A stretch of 64,000 nt of DNA from Cladorrhinum sp. PSN259 (lineage: Eukaryota > Ascomycota > Sordariomycetes > Sordariales > Podosporaceae), in assembly GCA_033725935.1 (NCBI GenBank), contig MU867070.1, positions 558,001 through 622,000 of the forward strand, read 5' to 3'. The notes beneath the pieces are model-generated. The model saw nothing but the letters and a program-made list of their open reading frames with translations. It was not told the origin of the DNA and made no database searches. A program made the translations under genes and the position numbers. Position 1 is the stretch's first letter; every line of letters begins with the position of its first letter. Below are positions 31,960 to 43,009 of the stretch, piece after piece.

Positions 31960-33303
31960 AAACCCGGCAAAGAATCGAATGGGGTTCCTTCTGGCAGTTG
32001 GTAGATAGTACATTTACATGTTAAAATGAAGTTGCGATGAAGTTGCGATGAAGTGATTGCTCTAAATGTCTTGACTTGAGCTGCCGTTGAGCTGGATGCA
32101 CGTGCTATGACCCTATCCACCCCTGACAGTCCAATTGCTGAAAATGCCATGACAGCGGCAACAACTCCAGCACCCTAACTTGAAGTACATTTATTGGGAG
32201 ACTCTCAGGAAGATGCTATCTTTTGACACCCCTTTCCAATGTTCAACCACGCCACATCTGAAAGCCACTGCAACCACCCTTTAATTCCTCTGTTTCAAGG
32301 GCTTTGCCCTCGCAGTGGTTACCGGATTCCCCCAAATGGCTTGTCCTAGTAAGGCACCCCTGTCAGCATAAGCTATATCACCAATAAAATGTTTTGTATC
32401 ATTCCAGGGTTTCTTTCAGCTACACTTGACTAAAATGCTTAATTGTCAGCCACGTTGCTTATTATTGGAGGAACTTCAGACGTGCCCTTTGGCCAGAACA
32501 TGGTCCCCCTACTAGACCGTGTGCTCGATGTTGCTTGTTTTCCACCATGCAAGCCATCACGGCACGGGATCAAAATGAGATGCTGGGGGTCTCTCTTATT
32601 TTGCTTTTTATTTGAGCAGCCGTTCTCTCCCTTTGCATCTCTCAAGTCCAGTCATTCGAAAAGTCCTTCCGCTGTTCTTCCTCTTACGGCCACCCTTCCC
32701 TCGTCACCAAGAACAACAATCCGGTGATTCCCTGGAGAAGCGAAACGCATATTCCGCGATGGCACCCACTTCACTCCTACAAGATGTACGCTACTAATTA
32801 TGCACCCATTCCTAACCTCAGACCACTGACAATCCATATCTTAGGCCATGATTGCATTGCCAATGATCTATACAAGGGGAGCCAAGCTGAAGCTAAAGGG
32901 CAAAAAGAAGGGGAAGGGACTGCCAGTCGCTGTTATTGTTGGAATTGCCGTCGGGCTATTCGTTGCAATCATGCTGATTTGTCTAATAATATTCTTTGTC
33001 ATCCGGCGTAAGCAGAAAAAGCGGATCAGTTCGTGAATGGGTTGGTGACCTGGAGGCGTCAAGAGCGGATGGTCAAGGAGTTTGGTTGCGGCGAAGGAAA
33101 AGGAGGGGAGTTGCGGTTCCGTTGGGAGTATCAAATGATACAAGGGTCGCGGGAATAGCACGTACATGCACATAATATTTAAATGTTCAATTTTTTGGAG
33201 CGTGCAAAATAGCACCCGAAATTCAAGTCATTATTTTACAAAGTTCAATCCAACAGTTTATCCTTTTTACTTCCCTCTTGTTTTTCCCATTTCCTTCTTC
33301 ACC
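31960..33303. other. Intergenic region with a small membrane-protein candidate
   Basis: 1.3 kb. Apart from the candidate at 32759-33036, nothing is supported. Confidence 0.4.
32759..33036 (+). CDS. Candidate small single-pass membrane protein
   Basis: Exons 32759-32785 and 32845-33036, joined in phase 0 across a 59-nt GT-AG intron, give 72 residues. The second exon has a basic stretch (KLKLKGKKKGKG), one strong transmembrane helix (LPVAVIVGIAVGLFVAIMLI and on) and a basic end (RRKQKKRISS). The frame stays open upstream to 32612, so more 5' exons are possible. No homologue is recognised. The gene call rests only on the splice geometry and the clean helix. Confidence 0.35.
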
Positions 33304-34707
33304 TCAAACTTTCACGACCAGCTTCCCACCGCTAATCTCCCCTTTCCTCATGCGATCCAACCCCTTATTGATACTCTTTAGCCCCTCTTCAACATCAATA
33401 ATCTCAGGCGGCTGCACCAGTCCGGCAGCCAACAACCTCTCCAACCAGCTCGCCAATGCCTCCCCAACTTCGGGAACCTCATGGAACAACTTGATCGGCA
33501 CAGTATGGAATAACGTCCCCTCGGGAGCAGCCTGCTTCGGCAGTCCCGTCAACCCAATCAAGTGCGCCGACAACAAAGTAGAATCGCGCGGCGTGGAAGG
33601 AGGAGACGGCGGTGCATGGTCATCCCCGGCAGCCGAGCCGAGATTATCAGGAGACAAGGCCTGCAGCAGACTGGTTGCTGACTCCCTGCCACGAACGTCA
33701 ATACCGAACCGGAGCTTGCCCTTCAGGTTCCCTCGGATGATCTCGACCGCACGTGCCGGGTCGTGGCTGTCGACCAACAAGTCGGTGCGGATGGCGTGAT
33801 GGTTTGCTAATCGGAGGCCGTGCTTTGCTTTATCAACCACGGCGACCGTTTTCAGACCAGCAAGCTTGGCGAGCTGGATGGTGAGATTCGCTGAGGTGGA
33901 GGAGCCGCCCCATACTGCGAGCCAGTCACCTGCTTGGGCGCGCTCGTGTGAGCGGATGCTGTCGAGACATTCGGATCGGATGTCTTCGGCGATGAGGTCC
34001 GGGGCGATGTTGCGGGTGAGCGAGTAAAGGTCTGGTCCGTCGAGGACGGAGGAAAAGTCCACGCCGGCACAGACACCGAGAGCGAGGGCGGCGGCTACGA
34101 AGGCGACACCGAGGGTTGAGCCTTGTTCGGCTGTGAGGGTTGGTGGGAGGCGGACGGTGTTGTAGTCAAAGGCGACGACGTATTCTTGGTAAGCTGCTTT
34201 CCGGAGGTCCCGGTAGTCTGTTGAGATGGCGAGGACTCTGTCTTTTACTTTGAGTCGGGATGGGCTGCTGGATACGTGCACTTGGACTACTTCGCCTGCT
34301 AGTTCCCTGCCTGAGATGTATGGGAGTTCTGGGATGGCGAAATTGAAATCACTGCGTCTCGTGTCAGTGTGAAAGGGACTTTCATGATGAGTGAGCGGAG
34401 TGAGATGGGATACTCACGGCGCCTTCCAGTCAATGGGGTTCAGGCCAATGGCTTGTGCCCGCACGAGGACCTCATGAGGATGCTCCAGTTTTGGTACAGG
34501 GTAGTTCTCAGTGAATTCGTAGGGTTGCCGTGCTGCATGTAACAGCAAGACATTCTGGGTTTCTGGTGGAGGGGTCAAGGGCTCGTCTGTTACCGTCTCT
34601 TGATGGGTTGTCTCTGGCTCCCAGGTCAGGTTGGAGTTGGACGTAGAGATTGACTTGCGAAACTTGTGCAAAGACATTTTTCGGAGGAATGAAGTGCCAC
34701 CGCTCAT
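33304..34707 (-). CDS. MDR-family (zinc-less alcohol dehydrogenase / enoyl reductase-like) oxidoreductase
   Basis: Exons 34418-34707 and 33304-34351, phase 2, give 445 residues. The pattern PHEVLVRAQAIGLNPIDWK, ELPYISGRELAGEVVQV and AVWGGSSTSANLTIQLAKLAG (GGSSTS nucleotide-binding loop) matches fungal medium-chain reductases of the ToxD / trans-enoyl-reductase-like group, which use NADPH and lack catalytic zinc. The first 50 residues are an unconserved, Ser/Thr-rich extension; a second in-frame Met at residue 11 could be the real start. A linker of about 45 residues interrupts the cofactor domain at TRNIAPDLIAEDIRSE. It is divergent from DszA-like copy 2. It probably reduces a carbonyl or enone intermediate (inference). 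Confidence 0.85.
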
Positions 34708-35476
34708 CTTTGAAGAGATGCAGTGATATCGAGGGACTGATTTGGATCTCTTTAGTGTCTCTCAAGTGCCGTCGATATCTGTGTAATGATCTGAGAAGTG
34801 CGTCGAGATAAAGCTCCAACACACAGCTGCAGGATTTGGTTTGAAATGCACCCTTGACTTTCCTTCTCAATTACAAATCCAAGCTTGAATTGCGCAATCG
34901 ACGTCTATTAGTATTCATTGGTCTCACCAAAGCTCTGATGGAGGGATTGCCCACATGGCTCCCGTTCCCCTTACCCCCCTTAACCCCCTGAACAAAACAG
35001 CACGGATCCACCCCCACACAATTGACCAAAGGCACCGAGGATCGGGAGTGTCACCGGAAGCCGGCTCCATTAGGATACGTTGCTGTCGATATCCATTCTT
35101 TCGGGATCTGCTCGGGGTGCTATCCGCCCCGGGGTGTGTGTCACGGTGTTAGGGGGGCTTGGCGGGGATCCGGTGTAGATGGATTTTGGTAAGCATCATT
35201 TCCCACGCTAATCACGCAATCGCCCACTTGCACCTTCCCGCGCCTCCTGACACTGGGATCCGGAAATATCGCCATCGATGACGGATCTGGACGGATCTTG
35301 CCGATCCACCCGGTCTATCGACCGCCGAAAGTCACCTCTGTACAGGACCAGTGCTGTTATTATGCTCCTTGGCCCCTTTCCAGATTGGTTCCTAAAGAGT
35401 TAAAATACCGACATATCTCCAGAGTTTCTTTGTCCAAGCCCCTCCGAGACATTTCTTGACACATCGAACCGACAAA
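34708..35476. other. Divergent promoter region MDR reductase / DszA-like copy 2
   Basis: About 770 bp with repeated GGATC-containing words (GATCCGG, GGATCTGG, GGATCTTGCCGATCC) around 35168-35310. This may reflect regulator sites but no known consensus is recognised. Confidence 0.45.
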
Positions 35477-37154
35477 ATGGCAACCCAAGAAACCCAGACA
35501 CGGCCGAAGAAGCGCCTCATCGTCAATGCATTCGTTGAGATGTGTAAGTCCATCATCACCCCACGTGTATGAAGCAGAAGGAACTGTGAACTTCATGTAC
35601 GGAATACTAACACTTGTAACTTGAACCCTCAACCAGGCAGTGGACATCAGTCCCCTGGTCTCTGGAGGCATCCTGACGATGAGTCGTGGCGGTTCAACGA
35701 GCTGGAGCACTGGGTTGAGCTTGCCAAGTTGCTAGAGGAGGCCAAGTTCCACGGCATCTTTATCGCAGATGTACTGGGTAAGTAAACAAACCCCCTTTTT
35801 CTCACAAAATCAGAAAGCTGAAGCTGACTTGAATGCACAGGCGGCTATGATGTCTACAAGAACTCCCTGGACCCAGCCGTAATTACCGGCGCCCAATGGC
35901 CAGTCAACGAGCCCCTCTCCGTGGTCCCCGCCATGGCCGCAGCAACCAAGAACATCGGCTTCGGTGTCACAATCTCAACAACCTACGAGCAGCCCTACCA
36001 CCTCGCCCGGAGACTCTCCACCGTCGACCACCTAACCAAAGGCAGACTAGGCTGGAACATCGTAACCAGCTACCTCGACTCGGCCGCGCGCAACTTGGGA
36101 CGCTCCGAACAAATCGCCCACGACGACCGTTACGCACAAGCAGAAGAGTACATGAAAGTAATGTACAAGCTCTTCCAGTCCTCCTGGCGTGACGACGCCG
36201 TCATCCTCGACCGCGAGAGGGGAATCTACACCGACCCTTCCCTCGTGAGGCAAATCAACCACAAGGGCCGCTTCTTTGACGTCCCCGGCCCCCACATTAC
36301 GCAGCCCTCCCCTCAGCGCACCCCTCTGCTCCTGCAGGCGGGCACCTCCCGCGCAGGCAAGATCTTTGCGGCCCAGCACGCCGAAGCCATCTTCACCTCG
36401 GCTCACTCCCCCGCCGTGTGCGCAAAATCCATCGCCGAGATCCGCGAGCTCGCTTCGTCGCAGTTCAAGAGGGACGGGAGCAAGATTAAAGTGCTGGCGC
36501 TCGTCACTCCTATCCTTGGCAGGACCGAAGAAGAGGCAAAGGCAAAGCATGGCGAGTATAAAAAGTATGCTTCTACCGAGGGTGCCTTGGCGCTTTTTGG
36601 CGGGTGGACGGGGATTGATCTCGACAAGTACGGGGATGACGAGGAGTTGAGGGAGGTGGAGAGCAACGCCGTCAAGAGCACGGTGACGGGGTATGCCAAG
36701 TTTGCGCCTGAGCGGAGTGATAAGTGGACTAAGCATACTGTGGGAGAGCACATTGCTATCGGAGGGAATGGACCGATCTTGGTGGGGACTGCTAAGCAGG
36801 TCGCTAATGGGTTAGAGAGGTGGGTTGAGGAGGGTGGTGTTGATGGGTTTAATTTTGTGAGTTTCTTTTTCTTTTCTATCACAGTAGAGGAGATGAATAT
36901 GTGCTGATACGTGTTTGATTTCTATTCAGGCTTATGCTCTCTTCCCTCAGTCTTTCAAAGACATTATTGAGCTTCTTTTGCCTGAGCTCAGGAGGCGTGG
37001 GTTATTCTGGGATGACTATGAAGTTCCTGGGGGTACTTATCGTGAGAACTTTTATGGTCAGAAGGGTCAGAAACATCCTTTGCCAGAGCATGTTGCTGCT
37101 TCGTACCAGTGGAGGGCTGGTGTTCCTGCCAGCGAACACCAAATTCCGGAGTAG
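35477..37154 (+). CDS. DszA/NtaA/SnaA-family FMNH2-dependent monooxygenase (copy 2)
   Basis: Exons 35477-35543, 35637-35777, 35841-36856 and 36930-37154 join in phase to 482 residues. Family landmarks are LIVNAFVEMCSGHQSPGLW, ADVLGGYDVYKNS, RRLSTVDHLTKGRLGWNIVT, HDDRYAQAEEYMKVMYK, SPQRTPLLLQAGTSRAGKIF and GVDGFNFAYALFPQSFKDII. It is a class of two-component flavin monooxygenase acting on C-S or C-N bonds with FMNH2 from a reductase not present here. It is clearly diverged from copy 1 at 22133 and shares none of its intron positions, so it is not a recent local duplicate. Divergent pairing with the MDR gene suggests a shared pathway. Substrate is unknown. Confidence 0.9.
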
Positions 37155-37511
37155 ACGCATCACTGCACAAATGATATACCCTAAATACTTGTGCTCTTTC
37201 TTCATTTTCTTCTTCCCTTATTTCCCTTGTTTCTTATTGATTGCCTATGTGATTGTTATCAACTGAAAATATCATGTTTGAGACCGGAAAAAAATGACTC
37301 AAATAGGGGCTTCACAAGTCAGGGGTTACAAACGGTTCTGCACCGAAACACCTGACCAAAATGTCTCGAGTCTACACTACAGAATTGCCAAAATGCATCT
37401 AATCCCTATGAGCTATATCTCACGGTCTTTTCCCAATCTCGACCGTGCGTTTTAACTTTCGTGGCCATTCCCGCCCCGTTATTTCAGATCTCCATCAGTA
37501 CCTCAGACACG
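37155..37511. other. Intergenic region
   Basis: About 360 bp with a T-rich 3' UTR part. No gene or RNA is seen. Confidence 0.4.
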
Positions 37512-37865
37512 ATGAAGTTTGCTACTCTCCTCGCCATGGAAGCCACTGCCCTAGCTGCCGCTGTTCCCAACAACACCATATCTATGGGCGAACTCGATCA
37601 ACAATCATACGACCCTTACTCCTTCCCGTGCGGTCCCTACCTCGCCATCGCCGAAAAACTACCCAACATCGAACCTCCACAAGCCGGCGACCCCATGTGC
37701 TGCGAAACCGTTAGAACCATCATGACGACCCACGAGGTTGACGTCAACGTCGGTGGTTCATGTGAACCAGGTATGTCTTCATGATACCGCTTTGGTAATC
37801 TATACTACGTACATACATGTACATCCAACTACTGATGATTCATATCTTTCGTGTTTGTAGCCTAA
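37512..37865 (+). CDS. Hydrophobin-like small secreted protein, apparently truncated
   Basis: Exon 1 (37512-37770) encodes a signal-like start (MKFATLLAMEATALAAAVP), then FPCGPY, DPMCCETV and VNVGGSCEP, which can be read as C1, C2C3 and C4 of a hydrophobin. After a 90-nt intron (GTATGT, TTTGTAG) the next codons are GCC TAA, so the predicted protein stops at 87 residues. The same frame beyond the stop reads NPSSCSKLNGICKTFHSKQ, then CC, ten residues, C, which fits the second half of a hydrophobin (C, CC, C). No other acceptor nearby keeps this frame. It may be a pseudogene, an unusual splice, or a short real protein. It would coat aerial hyphae or spores if intact. Confidence 0.5.
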
Positions 37866-38855
37866 CATTTCAACCCAAGCAGCTGCTCCAAATTGAACGG
37901 AATCTGCAAGACGTTTCACAGCAAGCAGTGCTGTCACGCACTTCCGCCTGTCCCTGTTACGTATTGTGATTTTATGCCCTCTTACAATCATTTAAGATAC
38001 AGATTTTGGATTGCATTGAAGGACACTACTGGTTATTTTGCACAAGTAATTCCTCCCACTATCTAGGTACTTCGGGATCAAAAGACTCTGTCCCTTAAAT
38101 TTTTTGGTTTTTTTTGGGTTTTTTTCTCTTTGTTAGTATTAATGAAACAGAATGTTGGCAATATTACCACCTTTCTCCTACTGGGAAACTATATGACAAG
38201 TTTCTCAAGTTCTCTCACATAAAGCACGATCCTACTATAGTGGCAGGTGAACAACCCAAGGAGCGAGAAATTTACTACGACCAAAGAACAACACTTTCAG
38301 TTGAAAGCCATGTCTTTGTAGGAAAGGATTATGGAGTTGTGGGGGCAATTTGAGCCTGGCACAGCAACAATGGAAGAGATTGTGAGATATCATCCCTGGA
38401 AAGTCCGTATATTCAGCATATACATTTGAACCGATACACCCGTACATAACCCACTGACATGATCGATAGATTGGAAGAAAAGTAAACGTAAGGGCAAGGT
38501 TGCCAGTGGCTGTCTCTCCTTACGTCTTGATCGGTTATGGAATTTCGTGACCTGCTTCAGCCAAGACCAGACACATCCTTTGTTTCTGACCCCTACTATC
38601 CCGAAGCTGTTCATTGATCTTCAACAAAACACTTTCTTGCATTATACAAGACCAAAATCATATAAATACATTGAGAAAGTAAACCCGATCCCCCTCCATA
38701 TTCCATCTTCATAATACCATCTTAATCCGTACACTGTTCATCCATCCATCCTTTCCCACCCTACATCATACACAAGATAACCTCACCATGCCAGTCATCC
38801 ATCCCGCGATTGACAAAATCTAGTCCTCCGCAAATTTTTTGGCCGAAATTACGTT
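37866..38855. other. Region downstream of hydrophobin-like gene
   Basis: Holds the orphan cysteine-rich continuation (37866-38066), a 29-nt motif near 38031 that recurs at 56756, and T-rich sequence. No other gene is seen; the Cwh43 3' UTR lies at the right side. Confidence 0.4.
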
Positions 38856-41800
38856 TTAGAAATTATAATATCTCGGCTCATCAAAGACGTGATACCGATG
38901 TCCTCTTACGCCCTCACCCCTGAACAGCGCAGGGAATTTCCATCCTTCTGGAACTTCTGATTCTTGGACCCTCCTATCCCGCTTTTTCTCCTTAAGAGCG
39001 AAGAGGGAAGCAGTCTCCGCCGCATTGGAAGGCACTACAAACTTAGCCACCTGCAGCTCTGTATCCGTAATGGTACTCCTGCTCACACGGGCATAGCCTG
39101 TTCTCCTCAGACCCTTGAACAATATGTACTCGCACCAGCGGTCCCAATCGCTCTTGTCGACGTCATGCATACCGCTCACATCCGAGACATAGGTGTTGTA
39201 GTTGCCCTCCAAGGGATTGGTGACAAGGTACGAAAGCAATATACTGGGGCGGGGAGAGCTACCCATCAACTTAGAGAGATACTCAGACTGGAGGCGGCGG
39301 TCCTCGGGGTCTTCCTCCTGACCGGAGTGGAAGACAAACACATCAACAAGGGTTCCGTATACGTCCAATGTGGCGTGTATCGCGGGGGCCAGCTCGCCAA
39401 CCGGGCTGGGAAGAAGGTGGTGGGTAGAGTTGAGGATGGGGAACTTGGATAGAAGAGCCGCGCCCCAAGTGTGCTTGTTAGGACCCGGGCCATAGTCGAC
39501 ATACATGCCTAAATCTTCAGCGAGGAACTGGGTGGTGTCACGGTTGCCCATAATGACGCGCTGCAAGTCAGACTCGAGCAGGCCGATAACGTCGACTTCC
39601 AACTCCTTGATCAAGTCACGCATGCGGTGCTCCGATGACCACATGTCATTGTCAAGAGAGAAGTGGATAGTCCAGATACCGGCAGTGAAAAGGCGATCCT
39701 TTTCATGATAAGGCTTATAGTCGTAAGTAGGGAAGCGAAGGAAGTTGGCAACAAGGAAGAGGAAATTGAGTGCCCCCAAAACTCCGTAGTGATACTTCCT
39801 CTGGTTGGTGTTGACGGCGCGGTGGACATTGACCTTCTTAGCAGCGGCCTGCTGCGAGATGAGATCGAAAACACCGGCGCCAATAAGAATCATGGTAGTA
39901 ATCATGATCCAATCAGTATGCTCACGGACAAGAGGGCCGCCAGGCACAAAGGCATATGCGACAACCCAGACGTGGAAGAGGACCATGAAGTTGTAGATGA
40001 AGAACCCAAACCCAAAAGTGACAGCAGGACTCTTCTTTGCAGCGTTGCCGATAAGAGGAACTGAAATGGCCATCAAGTAGACCGCAAGAGTTAATGCGCC
40101 ATAGTATCCAGACCATTGATGGTAAAGGGTGAGGAAGGCAGCACCAATAGAGCCCACGCCGAAGGCCGTCCAAGAGGTAACAAGACCAGGCCTCGTGATG
40201 CCAATGATCAGACCCACCGTCATGGCAGCAATGGTATACCAGCCGTGGACGTTGGAAACGGGGCCGCGGATCGGGTAGCCGTCCCAAACCCAAAGTATCA
40301 TGGTGCTAGTATCAGAAAGCAGTGAGTGAAGAGCAAAGAACAAACCACCAATGCTAAGGGCAGCTAGGAAAGACGATCCACTCTTCTTCTCTGGAGCAAC
40401 GCCGCCTTGTAAGGGCGCCCGACGCGTGAATCTCAAAACCGCAAGAACGGCAACGAAGAGACCGGTGGCATTCCAGCCACCGTTTTTTGCGTGCATAATG
40501 GGCCAAATCGGGTTGTTCGTATACCAAGCAAATTTGGCAACCGACGACATCAGTAAACCAATGATCCAGGCAAGGATACGAGCCTCAAGTCTGGCAGGGT
40601 GAACGGAGTCGGCGTACAAGGTGGCTGCCCAGCTGATGCACGCCATGGATAGCCCAAAGCCAACGGTGAAGAGCCGGTAAACGGGATCCTCGACCAGGTA
40701 GGCGATAAGGCCAACAAGCGAGAGAAAATGTGTGACGCGTTGGTTCTTGACCACAAAGGACCGAACGGACTTGATGCCGAGGAAGAAGGGGGAAACCGTC
40801 GTCATGATAAAGGCTTCATAGCCGGAAATGCCCATGTGCCAGAGAGGAAAGTCTACACAATGTCAGAACGAGTAGATGAGATGTCGATACAGTCAAAGAC
40901 TTACACCAGACGACAACACCCAAGCTGGTCAAAATGGACCAGAAGACGTACTGTATTGGGTCAGACCAAAAACTCCCAATAATCCGGGACGACCACTTAC
41001 ACCATGGTAAACATCGGCAGCGATATCAAGGGCATTTCCAAAGCGGAAGCCAGCAGCGTAGACGCCGCCAGTGGCAGTCTCCTTCCTGGATCAAGAGGTC
41101 AGCTCGCTGAAGTCGACACTACCCCGAGAAATGGGACGAAGCTTACTCCTTTTCAAGCACGGCAGTTGGCACGGACGACTTGTTGACACTATTGAGATCA
41201 TTTAGAACTTGACTCCGATGATATCATTTCGAATGTTACGGATACAGTACAAGCCCAGCCGTACCCGCAATTATATGGGGGTTGACAAGGGCTATCTTGG
41301 AAGCCATTGGACGTACCCCTTGCTCGCGCCCTTGACATCTCTGATCACTACTTCGAAGCTGTCAAAGTCCAGTGCCGTCACAGCGTCAAAGGCTACATCA
41401 AACACAATAAGGGACCACTCAAAGAAGGCGTAGACGGTGTAGGCTGTTGTTGTAGTTAGCACCCTAAACATCGTTCCCCTGAGAACTTGGGGGGGGGGGG
41501 GGGGAACCCAAACTTACCTCCTGCCACACGATGAACCTTGTGTTGAATAAAGAAGTACACCAATGGAACGAGGGTGCCAAAGAAGGCACCGCCAATATAT
41601 TTCCTGTATTTAATCGCCTTCGCGTTCGGTGGACTGAGCGCAATGCATCCGGTCGTCCAGGGGATTGTCAAGACAATGTACGCGATCATCAGAATATCGT
41701 GCCAGTCATGGTCGTCGGTCGAAGTGATGTAAGTCCACCCACCACACGTTATTGTACGAAGAAGTCCAGAAATCGCAATCGCCTTTGGTAGGATGTTGCC

Positions 41801-42245
41801 GGGCTTCGCGGTCAAGAGGTACCAGAGGCCGACAAGGGCAAAGCGCGGGCCTAGTGGGGTTGAAGCCGTTAGCGACAATCCGCGGAGCTAGGGATGGAGG
41901 GGTACCGGAACCGTCCATACCTGAGGTGATGGCAATGAAGAGCATGAAAATTGAGCGCTCGGGATAGCGGTCGCCAATTGTGGCGGACACGGAGGGGAAC
42001 CATTCTTGTGGGTAGCCATACCACTCGTTCTGCACGATCTTGTTGTAGTGTAATGCGCAGCCAATGGTGAGAGCGCTGAGGAAGGCCACTGCGCGAGCGA
42101 CGATGTTAGTGATCCCTCTTGCAAAGGAAAAAAATGGCGATAGTTACACACAAGATGCGGCGACGGTGTGCGACCAGCTCACCCACTGGCCATTGAAGGA
42201 GAGCAAGACGCCGGTGTCCTTGTCCTTGTACCGAGACGACGCCAT
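38856..42245 (-). CDS. cwh43: Cwh43-like GPI-anchor lipid remodelling protein
   Basis: Eight exons join in phase: 42152-42245, 41921-42088, 41518-41850, 41317-41443, 41147-41188, 41001-41085, 40905-40950 and 38856-40852, giving 963 residues. The N-terminal part matches the PGAP2-like domain (HYNKIVQNEWYGYPQEWFPS, SATIGDRYPERSIF, AYTVYAFFEWSLIVFDV, ALDFDSFEVVIRDVKG). Then come ten or more hydrophobic segments and a C-terminal endonuclease/phosphatase-like domain (IWTIHFSLDNDMWSSEHRM, DVIGLLESDLQR, HTWGAALLSKFPILNSTHHL). Yeast Cwh43 replaces the diacylglycerol lipid of GPI anchors with ceramide in the ER. Two exons are very small (42 and 46 nt). The third intron carries a 16-nt homopolymer. Confidence 0.93.
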
Positions 42246-43009
42246 CTTGTCTCTGATCGCGCGCGCGGGGGTGGCAGAGTTTCGGGGGTTTTATTTTTCA
42301 CCACTCAGCAACAGAAGGTCGGTTGTTCTTGGGAGGTGTTCCTCATATGCTGAAAGACATTGCAGGATCACCAAATTGCGAACCCGACGTACACGATACT
42401 CGATACACCCAAAAAAAAGTGAGATGGCTGTGGGCGACAGGACCGGGAAACAGAGTCGGACACTCGGGAAAAGGAAGGAACTGTCCAAGACTCCAAACAT
42501 CGAATCACACACGGCGAATCACAGTCCAAGACCGCCGGAAACCTCGGCGCGGATCCGATCCAGCAAAAAACCGCTGGGGCCAAGTGCCAAGCTGCTGACG
42601 CTATGGCGTTACCCCTGGTCCCTGTTGGGGGCCTGCTGGAGGGGTAGGCTAGGGATCGAATCAGATGGCACCGAGGAATCAAGGTGGAGGCCGGCCGAAT
42701 CTCGATCGCCAACGGCCCCACTGAAAAGTTCGTTGGTCACTCGTCACATCTTTAAAGAGATTATCTTTTGACAGGTTCACGACCAATGCATGACATGTCA
42801 AAGGTCGGAATAGCATCGTCAATATCGGTCATTTGGAGTAATTGGCTCTCTCACCGAGTTGATGGTCGTGAAACAGCAAACACGAACACAATCGTACTTG
42901 GACCTCGCACATACCGTCACACTTCCCCCTCCCTGCCCTGACCCTCACCCCAAGACCTCCCTTCCGTCCCTTCGGCCTGGCTATGTGAATCCATGTTTTA
43001 CCCTCACCT
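42246..43009. other. Intergenic region upstream of Cwh43
   Basis: About 760 bp including the Cwh43 promoter and the EVE-gene 3' UTR. Short frames without recognisable content. Confidence 0.5.

Noticed and set aside
36047..36751. 234-codon frame antisense to DszA-like copy 2
   Set aside because: It is a shadow of a conserved sense exon, with no family match.
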